Below, one piece after another: positions 1 to 7,909 of a DNA stretch of 56,244 nt. Under the pieces are notes generated by a model. That model was not told the DNA's origin. It was given only the letters and a program-made list of their open reading frames with translations, and made no database searches. Location of the stretch: positions 1 to 56,244 of the forward strand of contig JAIPBW010000010.1 in NCBI GenBank assembly GCA_021738505.1, read 5' to 3'. Each line of letters opens with the position of its first letter. Position 1 is the stretch's first letter. The DNA is from Bacteroidales bacterium (GTDB taxonomy: Bacteria > Bacteroidota > Bacteroidia > Bacteroidales > PWNQ01). The position numbers and the translations under genes were made by a program.

Positions 1-21
1 GCAAAATGACGCGCGAAGCGC

Positions 22-178
22 AAATGACCTTGGTGAAACAGAAAAAGGTTTCACAAGGTAAACTAAAAATGACATCCGTCGAAGACGGATAAATGACGCG
101 AAGCAAATGACAGTAAGAGATAAAAGCAAGAAAACATAACAATAACGTTATCAATATTTTGAAAAATTTAAACATATG
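22..178 (+). repeat. Dispersed leader repeat, copy A, in front of the respiratory operon
   Basis: This block is nearly identical to 49867-50000 elsewhere in the window. It runs into the first codon of the MrpE gene. Copy A carries about 26 extra bases, around 65-90, that include a perfect hairpin (ATCCGTC, GAA, GACGGAT). The heptamer AAATGAC recurs several times at 3-10, 22-29, 67-73, 91-98 and 105-111. It may be the 5' leader or promoter of the operon, or a mobile intergenic element. No exact TAnnTTTG box is visible in it. Confidence 0.75.
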
Positions 179-670
179 AACCTGAAAAACCCAGCATTTC
201 TATTTGCCATCCTGCTCTTGTTCTGGATATTATTATCCAATACGCTGGCACTGGAATTTCTGATCCCCGGGATGTTGCTTATCGTGTTGATCATCGTCCT
301 TTTTTGCCGTAACTGCAAGATTTTTGACGGGGCCAAAACAACACCTAAAGCCTTTATTTACACATTGGTATATATTTTTGTATTTCTTGGGGAATTAATC
401 AAGTCCAACTTCGACATTGCCCGTCGTGTATTATCACCAAAATTACCTGTCAATCCGGGGATTATAGAAGCAAAAACCAAACTTAAATCTCCGATGGGCA
501 GAATGATCCTGGCGAATTCCATAACATTAACCCCCGGAACATTTACCGTAGAAATAGACAACGACACCCTATACATTCACTCTATCGACATTGATGAAGA
601 ACATCTGGACGATATGTCTTCGAAAATCATCCGTCGGTTTGAAAAATATCTGGAGGAAATATATGATTAA
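176..670 (+). CDS. MrpE/MnhE-like subunit (MbxA) of membrane respiratory complex
   Basis: A 164-residue membrane protein of the MnhE/MrpE family (Na+/H+ antiporter subunit E). Two or three hydrophobic segments lie in the first 85 residues, followed by a soluble tail containing the family-typical stretch ANSITLTPGTFTVE. It is the first gene of a cluster whose order (E, F, G, D, B, C, two MrpD-like pumps, NuoH, NuoB, NuoC, NuoD, NuoI) is that of archaeal Mbx/Mbs operons. It therefore belongs to a membrane-bound oxidoreductase rather than to a stand-alone Mrp antiporter, which would carry a full-length MrpA. The ATG at 176 follows the repeat leader. The family is clear; the specific role of MrpE in such complexes is poorly known. 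Confidence 0.85.
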   Translation: MNLKNPAFLFAILLLFWILLSNTLALEFLIPGMLLIVLIIVLFCRNCKIFDGAKTTPKAFIYTLVYIFVFLGELIKSNFDIARRVLSPKLPVNPGIIEAKTKLKSPMGRMILANSITLTPGTFTVEIDNDTLYIHSIDIDEEHLDDMSSKIIRRFEKYLEEIYD

Positions 671-926
671 CACCATACTAACAATAGCCACAGTGCTTAT
701 TTTTATAAGCTTTATCCTTTCGGGCTACCGCTTTTTCAAGGGGCCGGATACGGCCAACAGAACAGTTACTTTTGATGTGATGACCATCTCATCCATAGGC
801 CTTATTGCTCTGATAGCCCACTTCGCTAACCGGATTATTTATCTGGACATTGCCATCGTTTACGGATTGCTCAGTTTCATGGCTGTTATCATCATCGCTA
901 AATATTTAGAAAAAGAACTATTTTAA
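663..926 (+). CDS. MrpF/MnhF-like subunit (MbxB)
   Basis: A small (87-residue) protein with three predicted membrane helices and the MrpF signature region FKGPDTANRTVTFDVMT. I chose the ATG at 663 rather than the upstream in-frame start at 591, because the upstream codons would lie wholly inside the MrpE gene and add non-family sequence. A GGAGG stretch at 652-656 precedes 663. The gene overlaps the MrpE stop by 8 bases, which suggests translational coupling. Confidence 0.87.
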   Translation: MINTILTIATVLIFISFILSGYRFFKGPDTANRTVTFDVMTISSIGLIALIAHFANRIIYLDIAIVYGLLSFMAVIIIAKYLEKELF

Positions 927-927
927 T

Positions 928-1299
928 ATGGAAACAATAGAAATCATAGGAGCACTCATAACCCTGGCCGGATCCATATTTTTGGTTCTCGGTTCATTGG
1001 GTTTAGTAAGAATGCCCGATCTGTACACACGCATTCAAGCCGGAACCAAAGCCTCCACCCTGGGAACGATCCTGACTTTATTCGGTCTTGGATTGATACA
1101 CCTCGACTGGATGGGAAAACTTATCATATTAATTTTATTTGTCTTATTAACAAACCCTATCTCATCCCATATACTGGCAAGATCGGCTCATTATATTAAA
1201 ACACCGGTGAGCAAACTTACCAAAGTAGATAAATTAAAAGACAAAGAAACCGAAAAAACATCCGAAGCAAACCATACAAATCCGGAGGACGAATTATGA
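928..1299 (+). CDS. MrpG/MnhG-like subunit (MbxC)
   Basis: A 123-residue member of the MnhG/MrpG (PhaG) family. Three hydrophobic helices contain the family stretch GLVRMPDLYTRIQAGTKAST, followed by a charged, Lys/Glu-rich cytoplasmic tail after residue 90. The start lies one base after the MrpF stop, and the stop overlaps the next gene by 4 bases, so it is part of a single transcript. Confidence 0.87.
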   Translation: METIEIIGALITLAGSIFLVLGSLGLVRMPDLYTRIQAGTKASTLGTILTLFGLGLIHLDWMGKLIILILFVLLTNPISSHILARSAHYIKTPVSKLTKVDKLKDKETEKTSEANHTNPEDEL

Positions 1300-1544
1300 A
1301 TATGACCTGGATTGCATTAATCATTGGCCTGATCATGCTAATTATGGCTTTTGCAGCCATCTATGCAAAAAAACTGGCTGTAGCCATCATCGCTGCCGGA
1401 GTGGTTAGTTTACTGGCATCGATCCTTTACCTTACTCTGGCAGCTCCCGATGTAGCCATGACAGAAGCCGCTATTGGCAGCGGTTTGTCAACCATTATTT
1501 TCTTTTATGCTATTAACAAAATAAGAAAACAAAGTCATGATTAA
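1296..1544 (+). CDS. MbxD-like small membrane subunit (DUF4040, MrpA-derived)
   Basis: An 82-residue protein with three hydrophobic segments. The stretch LAAPDVAMTEAAIGSGLST is the hallmark of the DUF4040/MbhD module, which is part of the C-terminal half of MrpA in classical Mrp antiporters and a separate subunit in Mbh and Mbx complexes. The start overlaps the MrpG stop by 4 bases; a second ATG at 1302 is possible. A free-standing MbxD without the large MrpA pump is one reason to call this an Mbx-type rather than an Mrp operon. Confidence 0.85.
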   Translation: MNMTWIALIIGLIMLIMAFAAIYAKKLAVAIIAAGVVSLLASILYLTLAAPDVAMTEAAIGSGLSTIIFFYAINKIRKQSHD

Positions 1545-2229
1545 AAAGCTTATCTATATTCTTGTACTTGTAGGTGCCGGTATTATTATGGCACAGCTGT
1601 TTGCCGGTTTTTCGGGTAGCACTGAATTATCCGAAACAGCCCGCTACTATGTTGAATCGGGACCAGAAGAAACCGGAGCAGCTAACCTGGTCACTGCAGT
1701 TATTGTAACCTATCGTGGACTGGATACTCTGGGGGAAGTTACTATCTTGTTTACAGTTGCAGCTATCATTGCTTTCTTTATGAAAACCCGGGAACAAAGG
1801 GATAAACCCAAACGCAGAGTCAGTGAGATTTTAACAACCGGAGCCCGCATACTTGTTCCCGGAACTATGCTTTTCGGAGCTTATATCTTTATCAATGGAC
1901 ACCTTAGTCCGGGAGGTGGTTTTCAGGGCGGTGCCATTATTGCCTCGGGATTTGCTCTTATGCTGCTTGCATTTCCTCAAGCCAACCTCTCCCACAAAAC
2001 CATCCGTTGGGTAGAATCCATCAGTGGATTTTCATTTGTTATCATCGGCGTTTTGGGCATATTCATGGCCGGTGGATTTTTAGATAACAGCATTTTACCA
2101 TTAGGCAATTTCGGCTCACTGTTTAGTGCCGGAGCCATTCCAATCATATACATTTTTATCGGACTGAAAGTAGGCGCTGAGCTTTCAAATGTTGTAGGTC
2201 ACATGCATGAAAAACAAAAAGAAATTTAA
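1537..2229 (+). CDS. MrpB/MnhB-like subunit with N-terminal MbhE-type segment (MbxF)
   Basis: A 230-residue membrane protein. Residues about 1-90 resemble the MbhE/MrpA C-terminal segment, with the conserved TYRGLDTLGE. Residues about 95-225 are a MnhB/MrpB domain with the signature NGHLSPGGGFQGGAI. The two modules, separate in some Mbh operons, are fused here as in Mbx-type clusters. It overlaps the previous gene by 8 bases and is followed after 3 bases by MrpC. Confidence 0.85.
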   Translation: MIKKLIYILVLVGAGIIMAQLFAGFSGSTELSETARYYVESGPEETGAANLVTAVIVTYRGLDTLGEVTILFTVAAIIAFFMKTREQRDKPKRRVSEILTTGARILVPGTMLFGAYIFINGHLSPGGGFQGGAIIASGFALMLLAFPQANLSHKTIRWVESISGFSFVIIGVLGIFMAGGFLDNSILPLGNFGSLFSAGAIPIIYIFIGLKVGAELSNVVGHMHEKQKEI

Positions 2230-2232
2230 TCC

Positions 2233-2604
2233 ATGGAAATATTTCAACTGGAATACATCACATTAATCACCGGAGGCCTGCTGGTTTTGACCGGCCTTTG
2301 GGGCATCATATCACAAAAGAACCTTATTCGTATGGTTATCGGCTTTTCATTGTTCGATACCGGGTTACATGTGATCATGATAAGTATTGGTTATATCAGA
2401 AATGGCACAGCCCCAATACTCGACAAAGCTGTAGATAAAGTCAATGCTGCAGGGCAGATTGTGGATCCATTGCCCCAGGCCCTTGTACTTACGGCTATTG
2501 TTATTGGCTTAGGCGTTACAGCCCTGATGCTGGCCTATGTCGTGCGACTACATAAAGAAAAAGGATCGTTGAACATTACTAATTTTAAAGACTTGAAATG
2601 GTAA
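2233..2604 (+). CDS. MrpC/NuoK-like subunit (MbxG)
   Basis: A 123-residue protein with three hydrophobic helices, of the MnhC/NuoK family. Typical stretches are GLWGIISQKNLIRMVIGFSL near residues 20-40 and PLPQALVLTAIVIGLGVTAL near residues 75-95. NuoK/MrpC lies between the hydrophilic arm and the proton pumps in complex I relatives. Its last codons overlap the start of the next gene by 7 bases. Confidence 0.88.
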   Translation: MEIFQLEYITLITGGLLVLTGLWGIISQKNLIRMVIGFSLFDTGLHVIMISIGYIRNGTAPILDKAVDKVNAAGQIVDPLPQALVLTAIVIGLGVTALMLAYVVRLHKEKGSLNITNFKDLKW

Positions 2605-5600
2605 CACCAATTTTCATAATCGCAACCGGACTGGGCCTTGCCTTTGCCCTGGGGTTTATACCCAAAAAACATATTAACTTAACCGGGATACTGAGCTTTC
2701 TCGGACTGGCTTTTATGACGTTTATTTCCGGACAATGGCTATTTAGCTATTTGGGAAACAACGAGTTATCTCAATTTATCTTTACAGCCGGCGCCCGGCC
2801 CCCTTTTGCTATCGCTCTGAAAATGGGACAGGCTGAAGCTATGATCACCCTGCTGATCAATGTTGTCGGGTTACTCAGTGCAGTTTTCTTGTATGACAAG
2901 CTGAAACAAATTGGACGGAATGCCTTTATAATTTATCTTGTACTTATTATGGCATTGAATGTAATTGTCATGACGCGGGACTTGTTTAACCTGTTTGTAT
3001 TTTTGGAAATAACAAGCATTGCCACTGCCGGCCTGATGCTTCTCGACAGCAACTTAAAAACACTTTCCGCCGGTTTTAAATATCTGCTTGCCACCAGTTT
3101 GATTGCCGGTGTGTTTCTCATTGGAACGATTTTTATTTATTCCTTTGGAGGTTCTCTCTTTATCGATGATCTGACTGCTATTGGCATGGCTCCCTTAAAA
3201 GCTGTGTCTGTGGCTGTGTTTTTATTGATGATCTCCATAATTTTAGAGCTCAAACCCTTCCCCGCCAATGGCTGGGGACTTGATGTTTATCAAACCGCAA
3301 ACCCCGGCATCTCATCTGTTATTTCCGGAGGTACAGCCACAGCCATGCTTTTTGCGCTTTATAAAATTATGCCTTTAAGTACAATGCAGTCTTACGACAT
3401 TCTGATCTGGGTCGGACTCATTACCTTTTTGGGCTCGAATTTGATGGGTCTAAAACAATCTGATGCCCGCAGGCTATTAGGATATTCATCCATCGGACAG
3501 ATTGGTCTGATGATTTCCATCATCGGAATGAAACCTTATATTCAATTTGATATACAAATTATTTTACTTGCCATTTTAATAACACATCTTATGGCAAAAG
3601 CCGGATTTTTCTGGCTTACCGGAATTGTGGGCAATACGGATATCTCAAAGTGGGGTATGATACGCAAACATCCGGAGATGTTATTTTTAATGGGGACATT
3701 TGTATTTGCCCTGATCGGTTTTCCGCCATTCCCCTCTTTTTTCGGCAAATGGCAACTGATCATGGAGCTCAGCTCTTCCGGTCATTTCCTCTGGATAGGC
3801 CTGATATTATTGGGTTCATTAATTGAAGCCGTATACCTGTTCCGCTGGTTAGGATATGCCATTAAAAAAGAAACAGCAACCCAGTCAAGCATCGACATAC
3901 GTCCCCATAAAACTTTACCAACCATCATTTTTGCTGTATTTCTTTATGGTGTTGGTTATCTGGCCAGCTTCTGGTTCCCCATGGGAGGCTCAATAAACTG
4001 GCTACCTTTGGCCTTTATTGCCATTTTATTTGCTTTGGATTTTCTGCCTGCCTGGATCAAAAATATCATTTCAATTGCAGGTCTGTCATATTATGCTTAT
4101 CAGATAATTCCTGAACAGGAAGGGCTTTATCTGATATTCGCTTTCATCTTTTTGATCGGTGGTATACTTACATTAATTCCTGGATTCACTAATAAAGGAA
4201 AGCGCATTGGTTTTTACCCGGTAGCCATGATGATGTTTGTAGGCATGGGCATGTTGATAGAAGCTCAAAGCATGCTGGAGTTTTTCTTTGGCTGGGAGCT
4301 TATGACCGCAGGCTCTTATTTTTTGATTATCCGCGGACACCGTTCAATGCCTCATGCCCTTAGTTACATGCTATTTTCTTTAGGCGGAGCCTATTTAATT
4401 TTTGCTGCTTTTGGTATTGCTTTTGCCGGCTCGGGGAATTTCCTCATGAGCGGATTATCTACGATGGGCGGATTAGGGGGTATCGCTTATACTTTACTTG
4501 CCATTGGTTTTATGACAAAAACAGCCTCCCTGGGATTACATATATGGCTTCCCGGCGCCCATGCTGAAGCCGAATCGGATGTGTCTCCCATGGTATCGGC
4601 TATCTTATTAAAAGCCGGTGTGTTAGGGTTGATCATAACTTTTATGGCCATGGGCGGACCCAATAATGAATATACGACCTTACCTTATGTTCTGGGTTGG
4701 CTGGGCGCTATAACCGCTTTAGTTGGTAACTTAGCCGCCGCTTTCCAGGAAGATGCCAAACGTTTACTGGCTTATTCCTCCATCGGGCAATTAGGATATA
4801 TCCTTTTTGCTCTGGCTATGATGACGCATTTGGGTTGGCTCACAGGAATCGGTTATTCACTGTCGCACTTTGCCTATAAAGCAATCCTTTTTATGGGAAT
4901 TGGTGCGGTTGTACTACGTCTAAAAACCCACAACATGTTCGAGATGGGAGGTATGATTAAAAAGATGCCTTTCACATTCATCGCAGTCCTGATGGGAATA
5001 ATCACATTGGCAGGCATTCCTCCACTAATAGGATTTGCAGGAAAATGGCTATTTTACAATGCCATTATTGAAAAAGGTTGGTACTTTCAGGGTACAATCA
5101 TATTCTTTGCCGGAATTATCGCATTTTTATATTGTTTCAGGATATTGTATGCCGTATTTCTGGGTCAGCTTAAAGATGAACACAGAAATGTTAAAGAAGC
5201 CCCGATTTGGTATCTTATTCCCCAATACTTATTATTACTGAGTATCATGATTTTCTCGGCTAAACCGGAATGGATCTTTCAACCATTAGGAAGCATGCTG
5301 GCTCCGATATTTCCACAAGGACAACTTGTCTGGAATGAAGGAGGTACTGCTTTTTCAGATATTGGCTACTGGAATGGTAGCTGGGTAATGTATATTATTG
5401 GAATTATGTTTGTTATGATCTTTGCCTGGCTTTTTATCCAAAACAGGAAACCCAAAAAGGTCAAACAGTTCAATATCGTTTATGCCGGAGAAAAACCCGA
5501 ACGTCCCGAAACAACCCACATGGCTTACAATATGTATTCCGGGTATAACAAGGCATTGGGGTTCATTACCGCTAACGGCATAACAACTTTCTGGAACTGG

Positions 5601-5729
5601 ATTTCAGAGCATGTGACGGCTATGGGAGATTCCTTGCGGAAAATATATTCCGGAAACGGTCAAACATACGTCTTCCATATTATTCTTTTTGTAATTATTG
5701 TGTATCTCTTTTCAAACGGAGGATTTTAA
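2598..5729 (+). CDS. Fused double MrpD/NuoN-type ion-pump subunit (MbxH-H' fusion)
   Basis: A 1043-residue membrane protein made of two tandem antiporter-like (proton-conducting Nuo/Mrp) domains. The first spans about residues 1-460 and contains NLFVFLEITSIA, with the conserved transmembrane Glu, but its helix 7 region is divergent (ELKPFPANGWG). The second spans about 470-950 and is canonical, with FFFGWELMTAGSY and LGLHIWLPGAHAEA followed by VSPMVSAILLKAG. In archaeal Mbs these are separate MbxH and MbxH' proteins; here they form one uninterrupted chain, in line with two pumping units per complex. The start ATG overlaps MrpC by 7 bases, and the next gene begins at the base after the stop. 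Ion specificity (H+ or Na+) cannot be read from the sequence. Confidence 0.88.
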   Translation: MVTPIFIIATGLGLAFALGFIPKKHINLTGILSFLGLAFMTFISGQWLFSYLGNNELSQFIFTAGARPPFAIALKMGQAEAMITLLINVVGLLSAVFLYDKLKQIGRNAFIIYLVLIMALNVIVMTRDLFNLFVFLEITSIATAGLMLLDSNLKTLSAGFKYLLATSLIAGVFLIGTIFIYSFGGSLFIDDLTAIGMAPLKAVSVAVFLLMISIILELKPFPANGWGLDVYQTANPGISSVISGGTATAMLFALYKIMPLSTMQSYDILIWVGLITFLGSNLMGLKQSDARRLLGYSSIGQIGLMISIIGMKPYIQFDIQIILLAILITHLMAKAGFFWLTGIVGNTDISKWGMIRKHPEMLFLMGTFVFALIGFPPFPSFFGKWQLIMELSSSGHFLWIGLILLGSLIEAVYLFRWLGYAIKKETATQSSIDIRPHKTLPTIIFAVFLYGVGYLASFWFPMGGSINWLPLAFIAILFALDFLPAWIKNIISIAGLSYYAYQIIPEQEGLYLIFAFIFLIGGILTLIPGFTNKGKRIGFYPVAMMMFVGMGMLIEAQSMLEFFFGWELMTAGSYFLIIRGHRSMPHALSYMLFSLGGAYLIFAAFGIAFAGSGNFLMSGLSTMGGLGGIAYTLLAIGFMTKTASLGLHIWLPGAHAEAESDVSPMVSAILLKAGVLGLIITFMAMGGPNNEYTTLPYVLGWLGAITALVGNLAAAFQEDAKRLLAYSSIGQLGYILFALAMMTHLGWLTGIGYSLSHFAYKAILFMGIGAVVLRLKTHNMFEMGGMIKKMPFTFIAVLMGIITLAGIPPLIGFAGKWLFYNAIIEKGWYFQGTIIFFAGIIAFLYCFRILYAVFLGQLKDEHRNVKEAPIWYLIPQYLLLLSIMIFSAKPEWIFQPLGSMLAPIFPQGQLVWNEGGTAFSDIGYWNGSWVMYIIGIMFVMIFAWLFIQNRKPKKVKQFNIVYAGEKPERPETTHMAYNMYSGYNKALGFITANGITTFWNWISEHVTAMGDSLRKIYSGNGQTYVFHIILFVIIVYLFSNGGF

Positions 5730-6638
5730 ATGAGTATTATAGCGAAACTACTATGGGTATTACTGGGATTATTTATAATCCTAAACTGGGGCTTGCTTAT
5801 GGGCGCCCTTATACGAAAAATTGTTGCCCGTGTCGGCAAGCGTGTTGGTATCCGTTGGTATCAGCCCTGGCTTAGCCTTCCGATGCTTTATTCAACACGA
5901 TCTTCTATTAGCCACGGGGTGATGTATTATCTGGGTCCGGTATTCCGGCTTAGTGGTGGTGTCGGAATATTCTTATTTATGCCCTTAATTGTTGGCTCTC
6001 CCTATTTTGATAACTTTTCCTTTGCCGGAGACGTTGTTGTCATCTTATACTTCCAGTTCTTTGGGATGTTGGGAATGGCACTAGGAGCGGGAGAAGGAGG
6101 TCACCCTTATTCCACCATCGGTATTAGCCGCGGACTGGCCCAATTTACAACGGTAGAAGTCCCACTAACATTGGCCGTGATCTCACTGGCCATACAATAT
6201 GACACCCTTTCTATCAAAGAAATTGCAGCTGCTCAGCAGGGAGGAATAACCAACTGGACCTTGTTTACCAATCCACTTGCCACAGCTGCCGCTTTATTAT
6301 CCATGCTCGGGATATTCCGTCATGCACCCTTTAATCTTGTGCAGGCTCCTAACGAAATTCCGATTGGTCCTCCTACCGAATATCACGGCACATATCTTGG
6401 TGTTCTGAGAACCAACGGAGCTATTCTGCATGTAATTGAAGCCGTATTATTTATGAATTTATTCTTCGGAGGAGCCGGTAACTGGATCGAATTAATCATC
6501 AAAACATTCTTTATATATTTCTTCACCGTGTTTATTGGTGTAGTTTTCCCACGATTCCGAATTGAACAATCCGTGGTATGGTTTTTAAAGGTACCCCTGG
6601 TACTGGGAATACTGGCAATTTTATTTATGGCAATCTAA
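5730..6638 (+). CDS. NuoH/MbxM-like membrane-anchor subunit
   Basis: A 302-residue protein with about eight hydrophobic helices, of the NuoH/HycD/EchB/MbhM family that joins the hydrophilic redox arm to the membrane arm. The conserved cytoplasmic loop after residue 205 reads APFNLVQAPNEIPIGP, followed by PTEYHGTY, matching the acidic NuoH loop near the quinone or coupling cavity. The ATG directly follows the stop of the fused pump gene, so the two are probably translated in a coupled way. Confidence 0.9.
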   Translation: MSIIAKLLWVLLGLFIILNWGLLMGALIRKIVARVGKRVGIRWYQPWLSLPMLYSTRSSISHGVMYYLGPVFRLSGGVGIFLFMPLIVGSPYFDNFSFAGDVVVILYFQFFGMLGMALGAGEGGHPYSTIGISRGLAQFTTVEVPLTLAVISLAIQYDTLSIKEIAAAQQGGITNWTLFTNPLATAAALLSMLGIFRHAPFNLVQAPNEIPIGPPTEYHGTYLGVLRTNGAILHVIEAVLFMNLFFGGAGNWIELIIKTFFIYFFTVFIGVVFPRFRIEQSVVWFLKVPLVLGILAILFMAI

Positions 6639-6652
6639 GTACAATTTAAACT

Positions 6653-7333
6653 ATGGAATCTCAAAATAATAACAATAACAATCAGGAAAAATTCCGTGAT
6701 CCTAATCTGGATAAACGGACTGTGATAAGCCCCGATGGACAGCAGATAGAAGTAGATCCATTACAGGATTACTTCGAGCAAGCCCGTCCTCAGGTGCACA
6801 AACCGGCCAGTAAAGTGATAGAAAAATTTCTGAACTGGGCCCGGGCGGAGTCTCTATGGGTTTTAGGATTTGGTACGGGTTGCGGGAGTATTGAAATCCC
6901 TCCCTTAACAACACCACGCTTTGATGCCTATCGTTTTGGTGTGGCAATGCGACCAACGCCAAGGCAGTCTTCTGTTTTTATTATTTCAGGCTACCTGTCG
7001 GTAAAAACGCTAAAAAGAGCCATCCGTTCCTACGAGCAAATGCAGAATCCCAAATATGTTATAGGACTGGGTTCATGCACGATCAACGGTGGAATGTATT
7101 GGGACAGCTACAATACCATTAACCGTTTAGATTATTATATGCCTGTAGACAATTATGTAGCCGGTTGTATGCCGCGTCCGGAAGCAATTCTCGCAGCATT
7201 CGAAAGTCTGAAGAAACGAATAAAAGAAGGACGTGCTGATGGAGCCAACAAATACGCCGAACATTTTGACTGGTATAAAGCCAATCAGAAAAAAGTCATT
7301 AAAGACTGGAATATGCCGGATTACAATTGGTAA
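6653..7333 (+). CDS. NuoB/MbxJ-like iron-sulfur subunit with only three cysteines
   Basis: A 226-residue protein of the NuoB/NiFe-hydrogenase small-subunit family. An Asn-rich N-terminus is followed by the cluster domain (about residues 68-190). The only cysteines in the chain are Cys77 (GTGCGSIEI), Cys142 (GLGSC) and Cys172 (VAGCMPRP). Complex I uses CC at the first position and hydrogenases use CxxC; here the extra Cys is Gly or absent, so the proximal 4Fe-4S cluster would have one open or non-Cys ligand. From memory, archaeal Mbs has such a site-differentiated cluster. It lies between the NuoH- and NuoC-like genes. Confidence 0.88.
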   Translation: MESQNNNNNNQEKFRDPNLDKRTVISPDGQQIEVDPLQDYFEQARPQVHKPASKVIEKFLNWARAESLWVLGFGTGCGSIEIPPLTTPRFDAYRFGVAMRPTPRQSSVFIISGYLSVKTLKRAIRSYEQMQNPKYVIGLGSCTINGGMYWDSYNTINRLDYYMPVDNYVAGCMPRPEAILAAFESLKKRIKEGRADGANKYAEHFDWYKANQKKVIKDWNMPDYNW

Positions 7334-7363
7334 AGCAATAAACACTTTAGCGAAAAAATAACT

Positions 7364-7909
7364 ATGAACACAACAATAGAAGAAACCCTGACATCCCTGG
7401 AATCACGCTTTGAGTTAAAAGACATCAAACAACAGCGCGGTGATCTGGTGTTTGTCACCGTCAAAAAGGAACAGCTGATCTCGCTGTTGACCCACATGCG
7501 TGACAATGAAAACTTCACTCATTTCGTAATGCTTTCCGTAGTAGACTGGATTGAAGACGGTGTTTTTCAATTAAGCTATATCTTAAATAATCCTGAAAAA
7601 CACGTTGACATTGTTTTCCGATGTATGATAGAGCGCGAAAATGCAAGCATGGAGTCAGCTCATCATCTATGGAAACAAGTAGCCACCTATCAGCGGGAGC
7701 TCTACGAGATGTATGGAATTGATTTCCCGGGAAGTCCAAGAGTACACGAGTCCTTCATTTTAGAAGGCTGGGATGATATCCCCCCTATGCGACGTGAATT
7801 TGACACGAAAAAATATTCCGAAGACACTTACTTCCCTCGTCCCGGAAGAGAGTCAAAAGATCCTAAAGAACACATGAAAAACAAATTATATCCCGATGCA
7901 GACAAGTAA
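7364..7909 (+). CDS. NuoC/MbxK-like subunit
   Basis: A 181-residue soluble protein of the 30 kDa NADH dehydrogenase (NuoC) family. The signature is the block around residues 100-140, with SAHHLWKQVATYQRELYEMY followed by GIDFPGSPR. NuoC-like subunits stabilise the NuoB/NuoD pair in the hydrophilic arm. The last 14 bases overlap the start of the NuoD-like gene. Confidence 0.88.
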   Translation: MNTTIEETLTSLESRFELKDIKQQRGDLVFVTVKKEQLISLLTHMRDNENFTHFVMLSVVDWIEDGVFQLSYILNNPEKHVDIVFRCMIERENASMESAHHLWKQVATYQRELYEMYGIDFPGSPRVHESFILEGWDDIPPMRREFDTKKYSEDTYFPRPGRESKDPKEHMKNKLYPDADK

